Positions 1-8,001 of a stretch of DNA of 36,343 nt are shown here, in pieces; within the stretch, counting starts at the first letter, position 1, and each line of letters starts with the position of its first letter. A program made the translations under genes and the position numbers. Under the pieces are notes generated by a model, which saw nothing but the letters and a program-made list of their open reading frames with translations, made no database searches and had not been told where the DNA came from. This stretch comes from a virus. The stretch is from IMG/VR virus record IMGVR_UViG_3300027710_000070, positions 1 to 36,343 of that record; one strand, 5' to 3'.

Positions 1-2
1 TT

Positions 3-245
3 GACAGCACCGTGGCATTAACGACGAGTGAATGGGCAATCATTCAACCGTTGTTTAATGCCTACGTTGACCATGAGAACGCCATACGTTTAGAAGCGTC
101 CCGTGGTCTAGGCTTAGATGTGTTTGGTCGCTCGGTGAGTGAATTAGCAGGGGCAATCACCCTGCTTGAAACGGATTTACCGCGTAAGGCGTTTTATCAG
201 GCAATGGTAAGTGTGGGTAATTTAGATGTTTATTCAACTCAGTAA
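3..245 (+). CDS. C-terminal fragment of an unrecognised phage protein (cut by window edge)
   Basis: The frame is open from the left edge of the window, so this is probably the end of a longer gene; a GTG at 12 is the first possible start inside the window. The visible 80 or so residues are mixed and helical in character, with no motif I recognise. It lies directly before a hub-like gene and the spike gene and overlaps the next gene by 20 bases (226-245), so it is probably part of the same baseplate/tail operon. Function is not assigned. Confidence 0.6.
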   Translation, partial: DSTVALTTSEWAIIQPLFNAYVDHENAIRLEASRGLGLDVFGRSVSELAGAITLLETDLPRKAFYQAMVSVGNLDVYSTQ

Positions 246-1107
246 TAACGTAATACTGCCAACAAGTCATTTATTGTCGGCGGTATTGCGTACCGACTTA
301 GTGCCTGTACCTGTTTCCTTAGAACTTGAGGTACGGCATGATGACGAATTAGCAAAACAATTAGCCGAAGGTCAAAAAATATTTGTCACTGGCAAAGCCG
401 TTGAATTGCAAATCATCAAGTCTCAAATTAAACAAAGCCCACAAATACCCGATAGGGGCATGATCCAAGTGACGGCGGTCTTGTCGTCCTGCGTGGCTAT
501 TGGTTACAGGCGGCAAAAGGCAGTCATTCTTAAAAGTAATTCTCTGGGCGCAATTTATAAAGCCTGTGGTGCAAAGGTCAGCATTAAAAATGATTTTACT
601 GTGCCATTGTTTGTGTCGTTTCTAGGGCAAGTCCCGTCTGAGATGATTGCCAAGGTATTGCAAGAGGAGGCCGCTGTGGTGCGTTTAAGTGGCAAGCAAT
701 TGGATTGTGTACGTTTGGCCGATTTAATGAAGCAAGCCCCCAAGTTAAGCCTCCCTCAAGGGTTTGGCGAGCAAATAGCCAGCGGATTTTTAGAACGGCA
801 TTTAGTCCCCAGTTTTTATTCAACGGGCGACAATCGGGCAGTCGTTAAAGGCAACACCAAGAAAGTACGCGCTATCCAGTACACACCACGGCATAGCGAA
901 CGTGCCGCCAATAACATGACCTCGGCACTCATCACCAAGCAAGTGCTTAACCTGAGCTATAACGATGATTACCAAGCGGGTGATGTGTTTAATATTGGCG
1001 GTGTAGCAATGGCCATCATCACGGCGGCACACGTTTATGAAACGGAAAATGAAGGAGATGGCGGCAATCAATACACGCGCTTATGGCTAGGGGAGCTAGA
1101 AACATGA
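226..1107 (+). CDS. Baseplate hub-like protein (gpD/gp27/gp44 type candidate)
   Basis: A 293-residue protein. The N-terminal part (VLRTDLVPVPVSLE, about residues 20-33) reads like the opening beta-rich domain of phage hub proteins, and the C-terminus ends in a beta-rich segment (YTRLWLGELE). There is no catalytic motif. The assignment rests mainly on position: the next gene is a clear OB-fold spike and the two overlap by ATGA (1104-1107). Hub followed by spike is the usual order in contractile tails. In such phages the hub trimer joins the tail tube to the spike at the centre of the baseplate. The ATG at 226 overlaps the preceding gene, which suggests translational coupling. The family call is inference; a different baseplate protein is possible. 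Confidence 0.5.
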   Translation: MFIQLSNNVILPTSHLLSAVLRTDLVPVPVSLELEVRHDDELAKQLAEGQKIFVTGKAVELQIIKSQIKQSPQIPDRGMIQVTAVLSSCVAIGYRRQKAVILKSNSLGAIYKACGAKVSIKNDFTVPLFVSFLGQVPSEMIAKVLQEEAAVVRLSGKQLDCVRLADLMKQAPKLSLPQGFGEQIASGFLERHLVPSFYSTGDNRAVVKGNTKKVRAIQYTPRHSERAANNMTSALITKQVLNLSYNDDYQAGDVFNIGGVAMAIITAAHVYETENEGDGGNQYTRLWLGELET

Positions 1108-1724
1108 TGATGTTTGGTAAGTATCCTGCCGTAGTGATGAGTTATGACGGTGGTACACGATTAGCAAAGGTAAAACTAGAACCGTTAGATGAAGGTGCGG
1201 ATACCGCACTCGATGCAGAGTTACTTTATCCCTTGGGTGATAAATCCAATACAGCGATTGAAGTATTGGCCAATGACCCTGTTTGGGTAGAGTTTGAAGC
1301 AGGTGATCCACGGTACCCGATTATTGTCGGTTATCGGAATAAGCGAGAAGGCAATGATGATTCGACAAGGCGTTATCATCATCATGGCAGCATTGAATTG
1401 TTGGCAGACAACATCATCAAGATAAAAGGTGATGTGAAGGTGATTGTTGAAAGCCAAACGGTAGAAGTACATGCAACCACGGTAACAGTGACGGCAACCA
1501 ATACCAATATTGCCAGCCTTGTGAATATCACGGGTAATACATCCATTACAGGCAATTTAGCGGTAGCAGGGGCAATCAGTGGTACGGGTGGCTCAGGTGC
1601 GACGATTGCGGGTAACGTGACTGTCTCAAGTGGTGATGTTGCGGCGGATGGTAAGAGCTTGAAAGGGCATACTCATTCTTATACCGATAACGGGGCAGGG
1701 ATGACAACAGGCGCACCGTCATAA
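1104..1724 (+). CDS. Baseplate spike / tail-puncturing protein (gpV/gp45-like)
   Basis: About 206 residues. I chose the ATG at 1104 because GGGGAG (1090-1095) lies 8 bases upstream and the codon forms an ATGA overlap with the previous stop; an in-frame ATG at 1083 is less likely. The first 70 residues form an OB-fold-like domain with GGTRLAKVKLEPL and VWVEFEAGDPRYPIIVGY. Then comes a T/V/N-rich beta-helical stretch of short repeats (ITGNTSITGNLAVAG). The C-terminus has GHTHSYTDNGAG, an H-x-H like the apical iron-binding motif of P2 gpV-type spikes. Such proteins tip the tail tube and pierce the outer membrane. It is the last gene before the first GTAACCC leader. Confidence 0.8.
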   Translation: MMMFGKYPAVVMSYDGGTRLAKVKLEPLDEGADTALDAELLYPLGDKSNTAIEVLANDPVWVEFEAGDPRYPIIVGYRNKREGNDDSTRRYHHHGSIELLADNIIKIKGDVKVIVESQTVEVHATTVTVTATNTNIASLVNITGNTSITGNLAVAGAISGTGGSGATIAGNVTVSSGDVAADGKSLKGHTHSYTDNGAGMTTGAPS

Positions 1725-1725
1725 C

Positions 1726-1765
1726 GTAACCCTTACCAATTACCCCATTCTCAGCAAGCGACAAT
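1726..1765 (+). promoter_or_regulatory. Candidate late promoter, GTAACCC family, copy 1
   Basis: GTAACCC at 1726-1732 starts two bases after the upstream stop codon. A -10-like hexamer GACAAT lies at 1760-1765, one base further downstream than in most copies of the family. There is no recognisable -35 box, so an activator binding at GTAACCC is inferred. Predicted transcription start is near 1771, about 28 bases before the portal ATG at 1799. Confidence 0.5.
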
Positions 1766-1798
1766 ACACACAAGTCTTAACTTATGTGTATTGTCGCT
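1757..1798 (+). promoter_or_regulatory. Long inverted repeat covering the ribosome-binding region of the portal gene
   Basis: A perfect 14-bp stem: AGCGACAATACACA at 1757-1770 pairs with TGTGTATTGTCGCT at 1785-1798. After one mismatch a further AAGT/ACTT helix leaves a CTTA loop. The 3' arm ends exactly at the base before ATG 1799 and covers the whole Shine-Dalgarno window, where no purine-rich site is visible. There is no T-run, so it is not an intrinsic terminator. The predicted transcription start lies at the end of the 5' arm. Confidence 0.7.
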
Positions 1799-3349
1799 AT
1801 GCCACCTAAAAACATCCCCCCACAAGCCGCAATTCCTAAGCCTACGTGGAAAGAACGCGCTAAAAACCTTTTCATCGGCAAAGAAGACACGCCCGAAGCA
1901 GGCGCATTAGCCAATATCGACTTGATGGATGTTGAGCCAGTTTCTACGTCAATTTTGCTAGGCGGCAACAGCGAGGCGCGAAGCCGTCAACAAATTTACG
2001 CAAAATACCAACAGATGCAACAAAACTCTTTCATCAATGCAGGATTGCGTTTACACGTTACCGCAGCACTAGGTGGACACGAAAGCAAAGGCGATGTGAT
2101 TTTTATTGAATGTACGCCCGAAGCCGAAAAAGACCCGAAGAAAAAGCAAATCATTGACGATTTAAACCATGACCTAAAAGACCTACTTAATAAAAACATC
2201 TATACGCTGGCGTTTAACGCCATATCATGGGGCGATGGTTACGGCCGTGTCTATACGCAAGATAAAGTCGGTGTCACCGATATGTTATGTGACGAAATGG
2301 TCTTGCCGCCATTAGTGCAACCCTTTGAGCAAGGCAGTCGAACCGTCGGCTTTGTCGTTGGTACGGCGACTAATTCCAGTGGCGTTAAGCTATCCACTAC
2401 GCAAATGATACGGGTAAAAATGCCGCGCACGCTCTACACGCCGCAAGCACGGGTGATGCAAAAAGCCTTTAAGACCGCGATTTTAGAAGATGACTCGTCT
2501 AACTTGCCGTATTTACCATCATTAGTTGGCGGTAGCTTTTTAGAAGGCATAGAAGACCCTTTCAACCACTTGATTATGTCGATTAGTGGCATGGTAGGCC
2601 AACGGATTCAAGATGGCATTGATGAAGCGTTACTAACGGTCAATATGCAAGATATGACTCACGAACAGCAAAAAGCAACAATGCAGAATCTTGAACAAAT
2701 GTTTGCAGAGACAGCCGCACAAACAGCTAAGGCGGTGAAAGAGGGACGTTCACTGTTAGGCAAATTACGCCGTTTTATCCCTGTTTGGAGTGACAAGCAA
2801 TTAGTGCAATTACAAGGCGGTACAGGTTCACAACGGACAGGCAGTATCACCATTGATGATGTGATGTTTCATGCCAAACAGTTATCAGGCGGTCTAGGCA
2901 TTGACTTGGCTATGCTGGGCTTTGCGGATTTATTGTCGGGTGGCTTAGGGGATGGTGGTTTCTTTAGAGTCTCGGCACAAGTGGCTGAACGCTCACGGAT
3001 GATCCGCAATGCTGTCACTCAGGCCGTCAATGATTTGATTGATATTCACCTCTACAAAAAAAGCGGTCTTGCCTTCAGTGATAACGACAGACCTTGGGCT
3101 ATTAATTTTTACTCAGGCATTAGCGCACAACAAAAAGAAACCCAAGACACCAAGTTATCCATGATGAATACAGGCGGTATTTTGATTCAAACCTTGGCGC
3201 AATTAAAAGAATTAGGCTTATCACCCGAAGTCGTTAAACACCTGTTATCCACGCAGATGATGATGGATGAAGATTCGGCTGATTTAGTCGCCAAAGGATT
3301 AGCCAATGCCAAACCACCTGAAGGCCAAGACAGCACAGGGGGTGAGTAA
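1799..3349 (+). CDS. Portal protein
   Basis: A 516-residue protein. I prefer the ATG at 1799 (MPPKNIPP) to the in-frame ATG at 1784, because 1784 lies inside the stem of a long hairpin. The central region contains NIYTLAFNAISWGDGYGRVY, like the portal clip/wing region of large myoviruses. A long amphipathic helical part (about 275-330) follows, then ADLLSGGLGDGGFFRVSAQVAERSRMIRNAV, which resembles the helical tunnel-loop and crown region. Portals form the dodecameric DNA channel at one head vertex and dock the terminase. Position supports this: the terminase large subunit is two genes downstream. The stop overlaps the next start as TAATG. No alignment could be run, so the family name rests on pattern and context. 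Confidence 0.75.
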   Translation: MPPKNIPPQAAIPKPTWKERAKNLFIGKEDTPEAGALANIDLMDVEPVSTSILLGGNSEARSRQQIYAKYQQMQQNSFINAGLRLHVTAALGGHESKGDVIFIECTPEAEKDPKKKQIIDDLNHDLKDLLNKNIYTLAFNAISWGDGYGRVYTQDKVGVTDMLCDEMVLPPLVQPFEQGSRTVGFVVGTATNSSGVKLSTTQMIRVKMPRTLYTPQARVMQKAFKTAILEDDSSNLPYLPSLVGGSFLEGIEDPFNHLIMSISGMVGQRIQDGIDEALLTVNMQDMTHEQQKATMQNLEQMFAETAAQTAKAVKEGRSLLGKLRRFIPVWSDKQLVQLQGGTGSQRTGSITIDDVMFHAKQLSGGLGIDLAMLGFADLLSGGLGDGGFFRVSAQVAERSRMIRNAVTQAVNDLIDIHLYKKSGLAFSDNDRPWAINFYSGISAQQKETQDTKLSMMNTGGILIQTLAQLKELGLSPEVVKHLLSTQMMMDEDSADLVAKGLANAKPPEGQDSTGGE

Positions 3350-4260
3350 TGGGTGTTTTTGATGTTGCTAAGGCGAAAGTGCAAGGCGCGACAGGGCAAG
3401 TAGGCAATGCCAATAGTGCGCTAGGCAATGCAGAAGGCGGCGCATTAAGTGCCGCCAGTTCGGGGCTAGGCAAGGTATTAAATAATGATTATGTGAAAAC
3501 AGGACTAGGTGCATTTAATCAAGCCACGGGGCTAATGGATAACGTGAAGGGATTAATAGGTGCGGCAAAGAGCTTTTTAGCCGACCCATACCAAGTAGTC
3601 CCTAATCCATTACTGGGCGGATATAGCCGTAAAGAAACCAAAAAACTCGCACAAATTGCCTTTAAGACCGCCTATGCAAAGAATAATCTGTTTTTGGTGC
3701 GATTATTTGATAAAAACTACCCCATGCGAACGCCTAAAGGAGAGATAAATAATTATTTAGCAGGAGTCCCCGAAGAGGTGCGCGTATCGTGGGACTTATT
3801 GGCGATGGGTGTCAGTTTTAACCCGATCTCGATTACTGGCGATGCGGTTAAATTGGGGTTGTTGCAGGGGGATAGCATTCAACAATCGGAGCGTGTTGAA
3901 ATACGGATGACATTTTTAGACAATACAAAAGGCACAATCAAACGGTATTTGTCCGAAAAGAAAAAGCAAATGGTCAATCGTGATGGTACAGGCAATTCAC
4001 CATCAAGCTATGTTTTAGAGTTGTTAATTATTCATCTTGACCAAACAGTCGGTGTAACAAAAATAGGCAACAAGTCAATCGGCGTGTTTGACTTAGATAA
4101 TTTAACCCGTGATAGTTACATTAAGCATTGTTATCAAGTGCGCGTTTCATCGTTAGATATTGACTTGAATAAACGTGAAGACAGCTTGCAAGAGTTACAA
4201 GTGACGTTTACTGAGGTTGATTCTTTTATGACCCCTAATTGGGGTCAAGATGGCAGCTAA
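3349..4260 (+). CDS. Tail tube / baseplate tube-initiator-like protein
   Basis: A 303-residue protein whose start overlaps the portal stop (TAATG). Residues 1-85 are Gly/Ala/Asn-rich and probably flexible or helical. From about residue 95 the protein is beta-rich: NNLFLVRLFDKNYP, EVRVSWDLLAMGVSFNP, and it ends with SLQELQVTFTEVDSFMTPNW. A beta-sandwich with a terminal VTF strand is typical of tube-fold proteins such as T4 gp19, gp48 and gp54. In general layout it resembles the gene at 34271 (both have an N-terminal linker and a beta-rich tube-like body), so the two could be tube and tube-initiator or baseplate paralogues. It is the middle gene of the portal-terminase operon. The exact role is inference. 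Confidence 0.45.
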   Translation: MGVFDVAKAKVQGATGQVGNANSALGNAEGGALSAASSGLGKVLNNDYVKTGLGAFNQATGLMDNVKGLIGAAKSFLADPYQVVPNPLLGGYSRKETKKLAQIAFKTAYAKNNLFLVRLFDKNYPMRTPKGEINNYLAGVPEEVRVSWDLLAMGVSFNPISITGDAVKLGLLQGDSIQQSERVEIRMTFLDNTKGTIKRYLSEKKKQMVNRDGTGNSPSSYVLELLIIHLDQTVGVTKIGNKSIGVFDLDNLTRDSYIKHCYQVRVSSLDIDLNKREDSLQELQVTFTEVDSFMTPNWGQDGS

Positions 4261-5803
4261 GAAAAGAGGATTATTAGATGATCCGCGTTGGTGGGACTTT
4301 ATTGAGCGATATGCCTATGACTTAGGCCGTTTTGCCGTTGAAGTCTGTGGTATGAATGACATTGAGAATAAAGCACCCACTTGGCAACAGTTTGAGCTAT
4401 TCGATTTAATTCAAGAAAACGGATGCAGGGTGTCGGTATCATCAGGCCATTCAACGGGTAAAACACGCTCGGCTGGTATCGTGGCGTTATGGCATTTATG
4501 TTGTTACGCCAACAGCATTATGATGTTTACCGCGCCGCAGATTACCCAATTACGCAATCAAGTTTGGAAAGAAATTACCATCTGCTACAACTTAATGATG
4601 CAAAGTGATTTTGCATGGTTAGCAGAATATATTGAGATTAAAGCCGAAAGTGTGACTATAAAAGGCCACGCAAAAACATGGTACATCTTAGCCAAAACAG
4701 CACCCAAAGGCGCACCCGAAAACTTAGCAGGATTGCACGGTGATTGGTTGTTTATTTGGGCGGATGAAGCGTCAGGTGTTCCCGATGCGAATTTTGGGGT
4801 AATGGGCGGCGCATTATCGGATAGACGTAATCGCATGGTGCTTACCAGTCAGCCAACGCGCAATAATGGATTTTTTTACGACACGCATCATCGACTCGGC
4901 AAGCAGCAAGGCGGCGTTTGGGATAATTTAGTGTTTAGCAGCGAAGAATCCCCCATTGCCGATGAGCCTTTTTTACTAGAAAAACTAATCCAATACGGCG
5001 GACGTGATAATCCTGAATATCAGATTAAAGTTTTAGGCCGATTCCCTGATAGAACCGACATTTACTTAAATAGTGAATCACAGCTTGATCCGTGTTTTGG
5101 GCGTAAAGCCATTACCGAAGGCATGAATTATGGCTATCTCATTTGTGTGGACGTAGGTGCAGGTGAGTACCGAGATTATTCTGCCGTGATTGTGGTGCGA
5201 GTGAGTGGGTATGGCGAATATGGCGATGAAGCAAGGCGCATGGAGTTAGTCGATGTGCCACTGTTTAGCAATAGCCGTGATTTACAGTTTTTAGGCGGTA
5301 AAGTGTTGGATGTGTTTACTCAATATGAAAACGCCACGGTGTTGGTCGATAGGGGCGGCATGGGTGTTGCCGTTTGCCAACAATTAGAAACATTGGGCGT
5401 ACCAGTTACTCGCGTCAATTGGGGCGACCCTTGCCACAATAACGACTTACGCAAGAGATTCTTTAACCAACGGGCGCAAGCCTTGTACACGTTAGCGAGA
5501 GCGATTAAAGAGGGGCGTGTCGGCTTTTTAGATGAAAGATACCGCACCCAATTACTGCAACAAGGCTCAAGAATACCTTACACCTTTGACGAAAAAGCAC
5601 GTTATAAAATCATGGATAAAGCGGCGATGCTCAAAGACGGCATAAAATCGCCCGATATGTGGGACGCATTAAGCTTTGCCTTTTTAGAAAGTGCGTATTA
5701 CACCTTGTCAGAGGAAGGACGCAACAAGGTACAAAGTCATCAAAAGACTGATAAAGCCAACATTCGAGCAAAATTAAAGGCCGCTTTAGCAGCAAACCCC
5801 TAG
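4250..5803 (+). CDS. terL: Terminase large subunit
   Basis: A 517-residue DNA-packaging motor. The ATPase Walker A is GHSTGKT at residues 66-72. Walker B with catalytic acid is LFIWADEAS around 165-172, and VLTSQPTRNNGFF afterwards fits the coupling motif. The C-terminal RNase H-type nuclease has its acidic residues in YLICVDVGAGEYRDYSAVIVV (about 297-316), in ATVLVDRGGMG, and in SPDMWDALSFAFLES near the C-terminus. The enzyme cuts concatemeric DNA and pumps it through the portal. The start at 4250 lies 11 bases inside the preceding gene with GGGG just upstream, so the two are probably translationally coupled. No small subunit gene is recognisable beside it. Confidence 0.93.
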   Translation: MAAKKRGLLDDPRWWDFIERYAYDLGRFAVEVCGMNDIENKAPTWQQFELFDLIQENGCRVSVSSGHSTGKTRSAGIVALWHLCCYANSIMMFTAPQITQLRNQVWKEITICYNLMMQSDFAWLAEYIEIKAESVTIKGHAKTWYILAKTAPKGAPENLAGLHGDWLFIWADEASGVPDANFGVMGGALSDRRNRMVLTSQPTRNNGFFYDTHHRLGKQQGGVWDNLVFSSEESPIADEPFLLEKLIQYGGRDNPEYQIKVLGRFPDRTDIYLNSESQLDPCFGRKAITEGMNYGYLICVDVGAGEYRDYSAVIVVRVSGYGEYGDEARRMELVDVPLFSNSRDLQFLGGKVLDVFTQYENATVLVDRGGMGVAVCQQLETLGVPVTRVNWGDPCHNNDLRKRFFNQRAQALYTLARAIKEGRVGFLDERYRTQLLQQGSRIPYTFDEKARYKIMDKAAMLKDGIKSPDMWDALSFAFLESAYYTLSEEGRNKVQSHQKTDKANIRAKLKAALAANP

Positions 5804-5806
5804 CGT

Positions 5807-5845
5807 GTAACCCTGCCAAAATCAGCCAATCACACAAGACATAAT
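5807..5845 (+). promoter_or_regulatory. Candidate late promoter, GTAACCC family, copy 2
   Basis: GTAACCC at 5807-5813, followed by TGCCAAAAT and the -10-like CATAAT at 5840-5845 at the standard family spacing (26 bases between the elements). CATAAT matches 5 of 6 bases of the sigma-70 consensus. Predicted start is near 5852, about 21 bases before the fibre ATG at 5873. Confidence 0.6.
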
Positions 5846-5878
5846 GCACACAGGTTTATTTAGGATTGCGTTATGTCT
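5837..5878 (+). promoter_or_regulatory. Inverted repeat with the fibre start codon in its 3' arm
   Basis: AGACATAATGCA (5837-5848) pairs with TGCGTTATGTCT (5867-5878) over 12 positions with one T-G wobble. The ATG of the fibre gene (5873-5875) is inside the 3' arm, and the weak Shine-Dalgarno TAGGA (5861-5865) sits in the loop. The 5' arm contains the -10 hexamer, so only RNA read through from the terminase operon could form it. Confidence 0.65.
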
Positions 5879-7690
5879 ATCATCATTTCCCCCGTTATTA
5901 CCAATGCAGGTTTAGGCGTTTTCACCCCATTGGCGACAGGCATTGAGTTTACGTTTACCCATGTGGCGGTAGGTACTGGCACAAGTGCGGCTAGTGCGGC
6001 GAGCACTGCCTTAGAAAACGAGATAGCTCGATTCCCGATAGCAGGGGGTGGCATGGTCACGGGTGGGCAAGCGGCATCTATCAATGCGTTAATTGCTAAT
6101 CATGCGAACGCCAATCCGCAAAATTATGACATTAGCGAAATCGGTTTTTATGGTAATGATGGTGCAAGCAATGCGGTTTTATTTGCTATTTATCGCCAAA
6201 ATACGACGATTATTAGTAAGGTGTCTGGTGCTGATATATCGCTCCCCTTTGTGCTGGGATTGGCCGCATTACCTGTCAATAATATGACGGTGTTAATTGA
6301 TACTAATACCAGTCAGACGTTGGCGTTATTAGGTCAACATACCGCGTCTAATCATCCACATACGCAATATAAACGCACTTTAGACAATACTGAGCGGTTG
6401 AAAATTGCAACGGCGGTTGATGCAGACGAAGCAATTAGAAAAGATGAATTAGATGCGCTACGGTTGCGGTTAATTGCAAACGGGATTGATGCGGATTTAG
6501 CGGTTACAAACAACGCAACAGGATTAGATTTTAACAATGATCAATTTAAAGTCGCTGGTGTTTGGTACTTTGACCATGCTTTGAATACGTCAACAGAAGA
6601 TACGGCTGGCATCATTACGGTAAAAAAAGTAGGAAACAAAGCGTATCAGCATGAGATTTTAGAAAATGGTCAGGCGGCCAATAGGGTTTTTACAGGCGTT
6701 CAATGGTTGCCGTGGGTATATCAAACTGGCGCGATACAAGGGGTGGTTACGTTTATTCCTATTGATGATTATGCTGACTTAAATGACTTTAATACTGTGG
6801 GTTATTTTATTTTTAGCACTAGCGATAATGTTGGTCATGCCCCGCCAACATACGGATTAGAATCGGATTACGAAATGGAAGTGTTGTTATCAGGCGGAAA
6901 TCTTATTCAAATTGTGAAAAATATAACAACAAATTCAAGCTTTATTCGTGCAAGAAATAACATCGGAGTTTGGTCTAATACATGGTTTTTGACTCCGCCA
7001 ATTCAGAATATTGTTACAAATGCCAATTTAGACAACATTCGCTCAGAGGGCGTGTATTTGTGTACAGGGTCTCAATTCCTTTATGGATACCCTTCTTTGT
7101 ACGACACAAATGACGTTTGTATTTTGTATGTCGAAAACTCAAATACATTACAAACTGTGGTGCAAGTTATCCATAGAATTAAACATGATGATAATGTAGA
7201 CCATATTGATATGCAAAGTAGGTCATTAATTGATGACGGGACTAACACTTTTTATTCTTGGAGTAGTACATATGATAATGATGGTATAACATCATATTTT
7301 CTAAATGGTGACAAATTTCAAGGATTATTTGATTATTTGGATATTGTTGGTTTTTCTTATGTTGATTTGGATGGTTTCAAAACACTTATTAACGTGCGAG
7401 AAGGTCAACATCATTATATACTTCGTAATTATAATTTGAATAATGTGACGCAGGAAGGGATTTATATTTTCACCCTTAACGATAATATAGAAAACATTCC
7501 GTCTATTTTTACCGATGCAAATCATTTTTGCTTTTTATTGGTAATACAGCACAGCTCTAGTCAAAAAACCGCCCAAATTATATTCCAAGGGCATAGCAAC
7601 GAAATATCATCAGAGGTATATATCAGGCATCAGTCTCCTGCTGACTGGCAAAATCACGTTACGCCTCCTGATTGGGTGATTGTTCCCTAA
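5873..7690 (+). CDS. Tail fibre with collar-type N-terminus and knob-like repeats
   Basis: A 605-residue protein. Residues 1-160 (FTHVAVGTGTSAASAAS, DISEIGFYGNDGASNAVLFAIYR) match the phage tail-collar fibre N-terminal domain that fixes the fibre to the baseplate. A linker with NHPHTQYKRTLDNTERLKIATAVD follows. The C-terminal half holds three similar units beginning near residues 299 (DLNDFNTVGYFIF), 384 (NLDNIRSEGVYLC) and 519 (NLNNVTQEGIYIF). These have the L-N/D-x(3-4)-G-Y/I pattern of pyocin-knob/tail-fibre repeats and probably bind host receptors. The DNA from about 6780 to 7560 is visibly more AT-rich than its neighbours, as expected of exchanged host-range segments. It is first in its operon behind leader 2. 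Confidence 0.82.
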   Translation: MSIIISPVITNAGLGVFTPLATGIEFTFTHVAVGTGTSAASAASTALENEIARFPIAGGGMVTGGQAASINALIANHANANPQNYDISEIGFYGNDGASNAVLFAIYRQNTTIISKVSGADISLPFVLGLAALPVNNMTVLIDTNTSQTLALLGQHTASNHPHTQYKRTLDNTERLKIATAVDADEAIRKDELDALRLRLIANGIDADLAVTNNATGLDFNNDQFKVAGVWYFDHALNTSTEDTAGIITVKKVGNKAYQHEILENGQAANRVFTGVQWLPWVYQTGAIQGVVTFIPIDDYADLNDFNTVGYFIFSTSDNVGHAPPTYGLESDYEMEVLLSGGNLIQIVKNITTNSSFIRARNNIGVWSNTWFLTPPIQNIVTNANLDNIRSEGVYLCTGSQFLYGYPSLYDTNDVCILYVENSNTLQTVVQVIHRIKHDDNVDHIDMQSRSLIDDGTNTFYSWSSTYDNDGITSYFLNGDKFQGLFDYLDIVGFSYVDLDGFKTLINVREGQHHYILRNYNLNNVTQEGIYIFTLNDNIENIPSIFTDANHFCFLLVIQHSSSQKTAQIIFQGHSNEISSEVYIRHQSPADWQNHVTPPDWVIVP

Positions 7691-7728
7691 TTGATAACTG
7701 ACGATGACTGACACAGGACGGATTACCC

Positions 7729-8001
7729 ATGCTCACAGAAGCTAGACTTTACGCTTTAATTCGTTCGCTTGCCCAAACGACCCCTGCATGGGCAACCGCG
7801 ATTCGTTATCACACCAAACCCGATGAGCGTTTTGACTTAACGCTTGTTGCGCGGCGCGTCTATGGTCTGCCTGATGAGTGGCCTGTCATCATGGCGGCGG
7901 CTGGCTTACAAAGCGTGGATGAACCTTTGAACGAACAGTTATTGGTATTACCGACACTGGAACAATTGCAACGGCTTAAACGCAATGCAGGGGTAATCTA
8001 A
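7729..8001 (+). CDS. Small LysM/gp53-like baseplate or tail protein
   Basis: A 90-residue protein. The core D-x-L-x(3)-A-R-x-V-Y-G-x(4)-W-x-V-I-x-A-A-x-G-L, ending L-L-V-L-P, follows the pattern of LysM-like tail proteins (P2 gpX, the LysM part of T4 gp53). In these the YG...W...I..AN motif precedes a closing strand. Such proteins help hold the baseplate wedge or tail together. GGACGGA about 10 bases before the ATG serves as Shine-Dalgarno. There is no GTAACCC element in the 38-base gap before it, so it is probably read from the fibre promoter. The next gene starts in the TAATG overlap. Confidence 0.55.
   Translation: MLTEARLYALIRSLAQTTPAWATAIRYHTKPDERFDLTLVARRVYGLPDEWPVIMAAAGLQSVDEPLNEQLLVLPTLEQLQRLKRNAGVI

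Noticed and set aside
1784-1786. Upstream ATG as the portal start
   Set aside because: It lies in the hairpin without a ribosome-binding site and close to the predicted transcription start; ATG 1799 directly after the stem fits the other leaders better.
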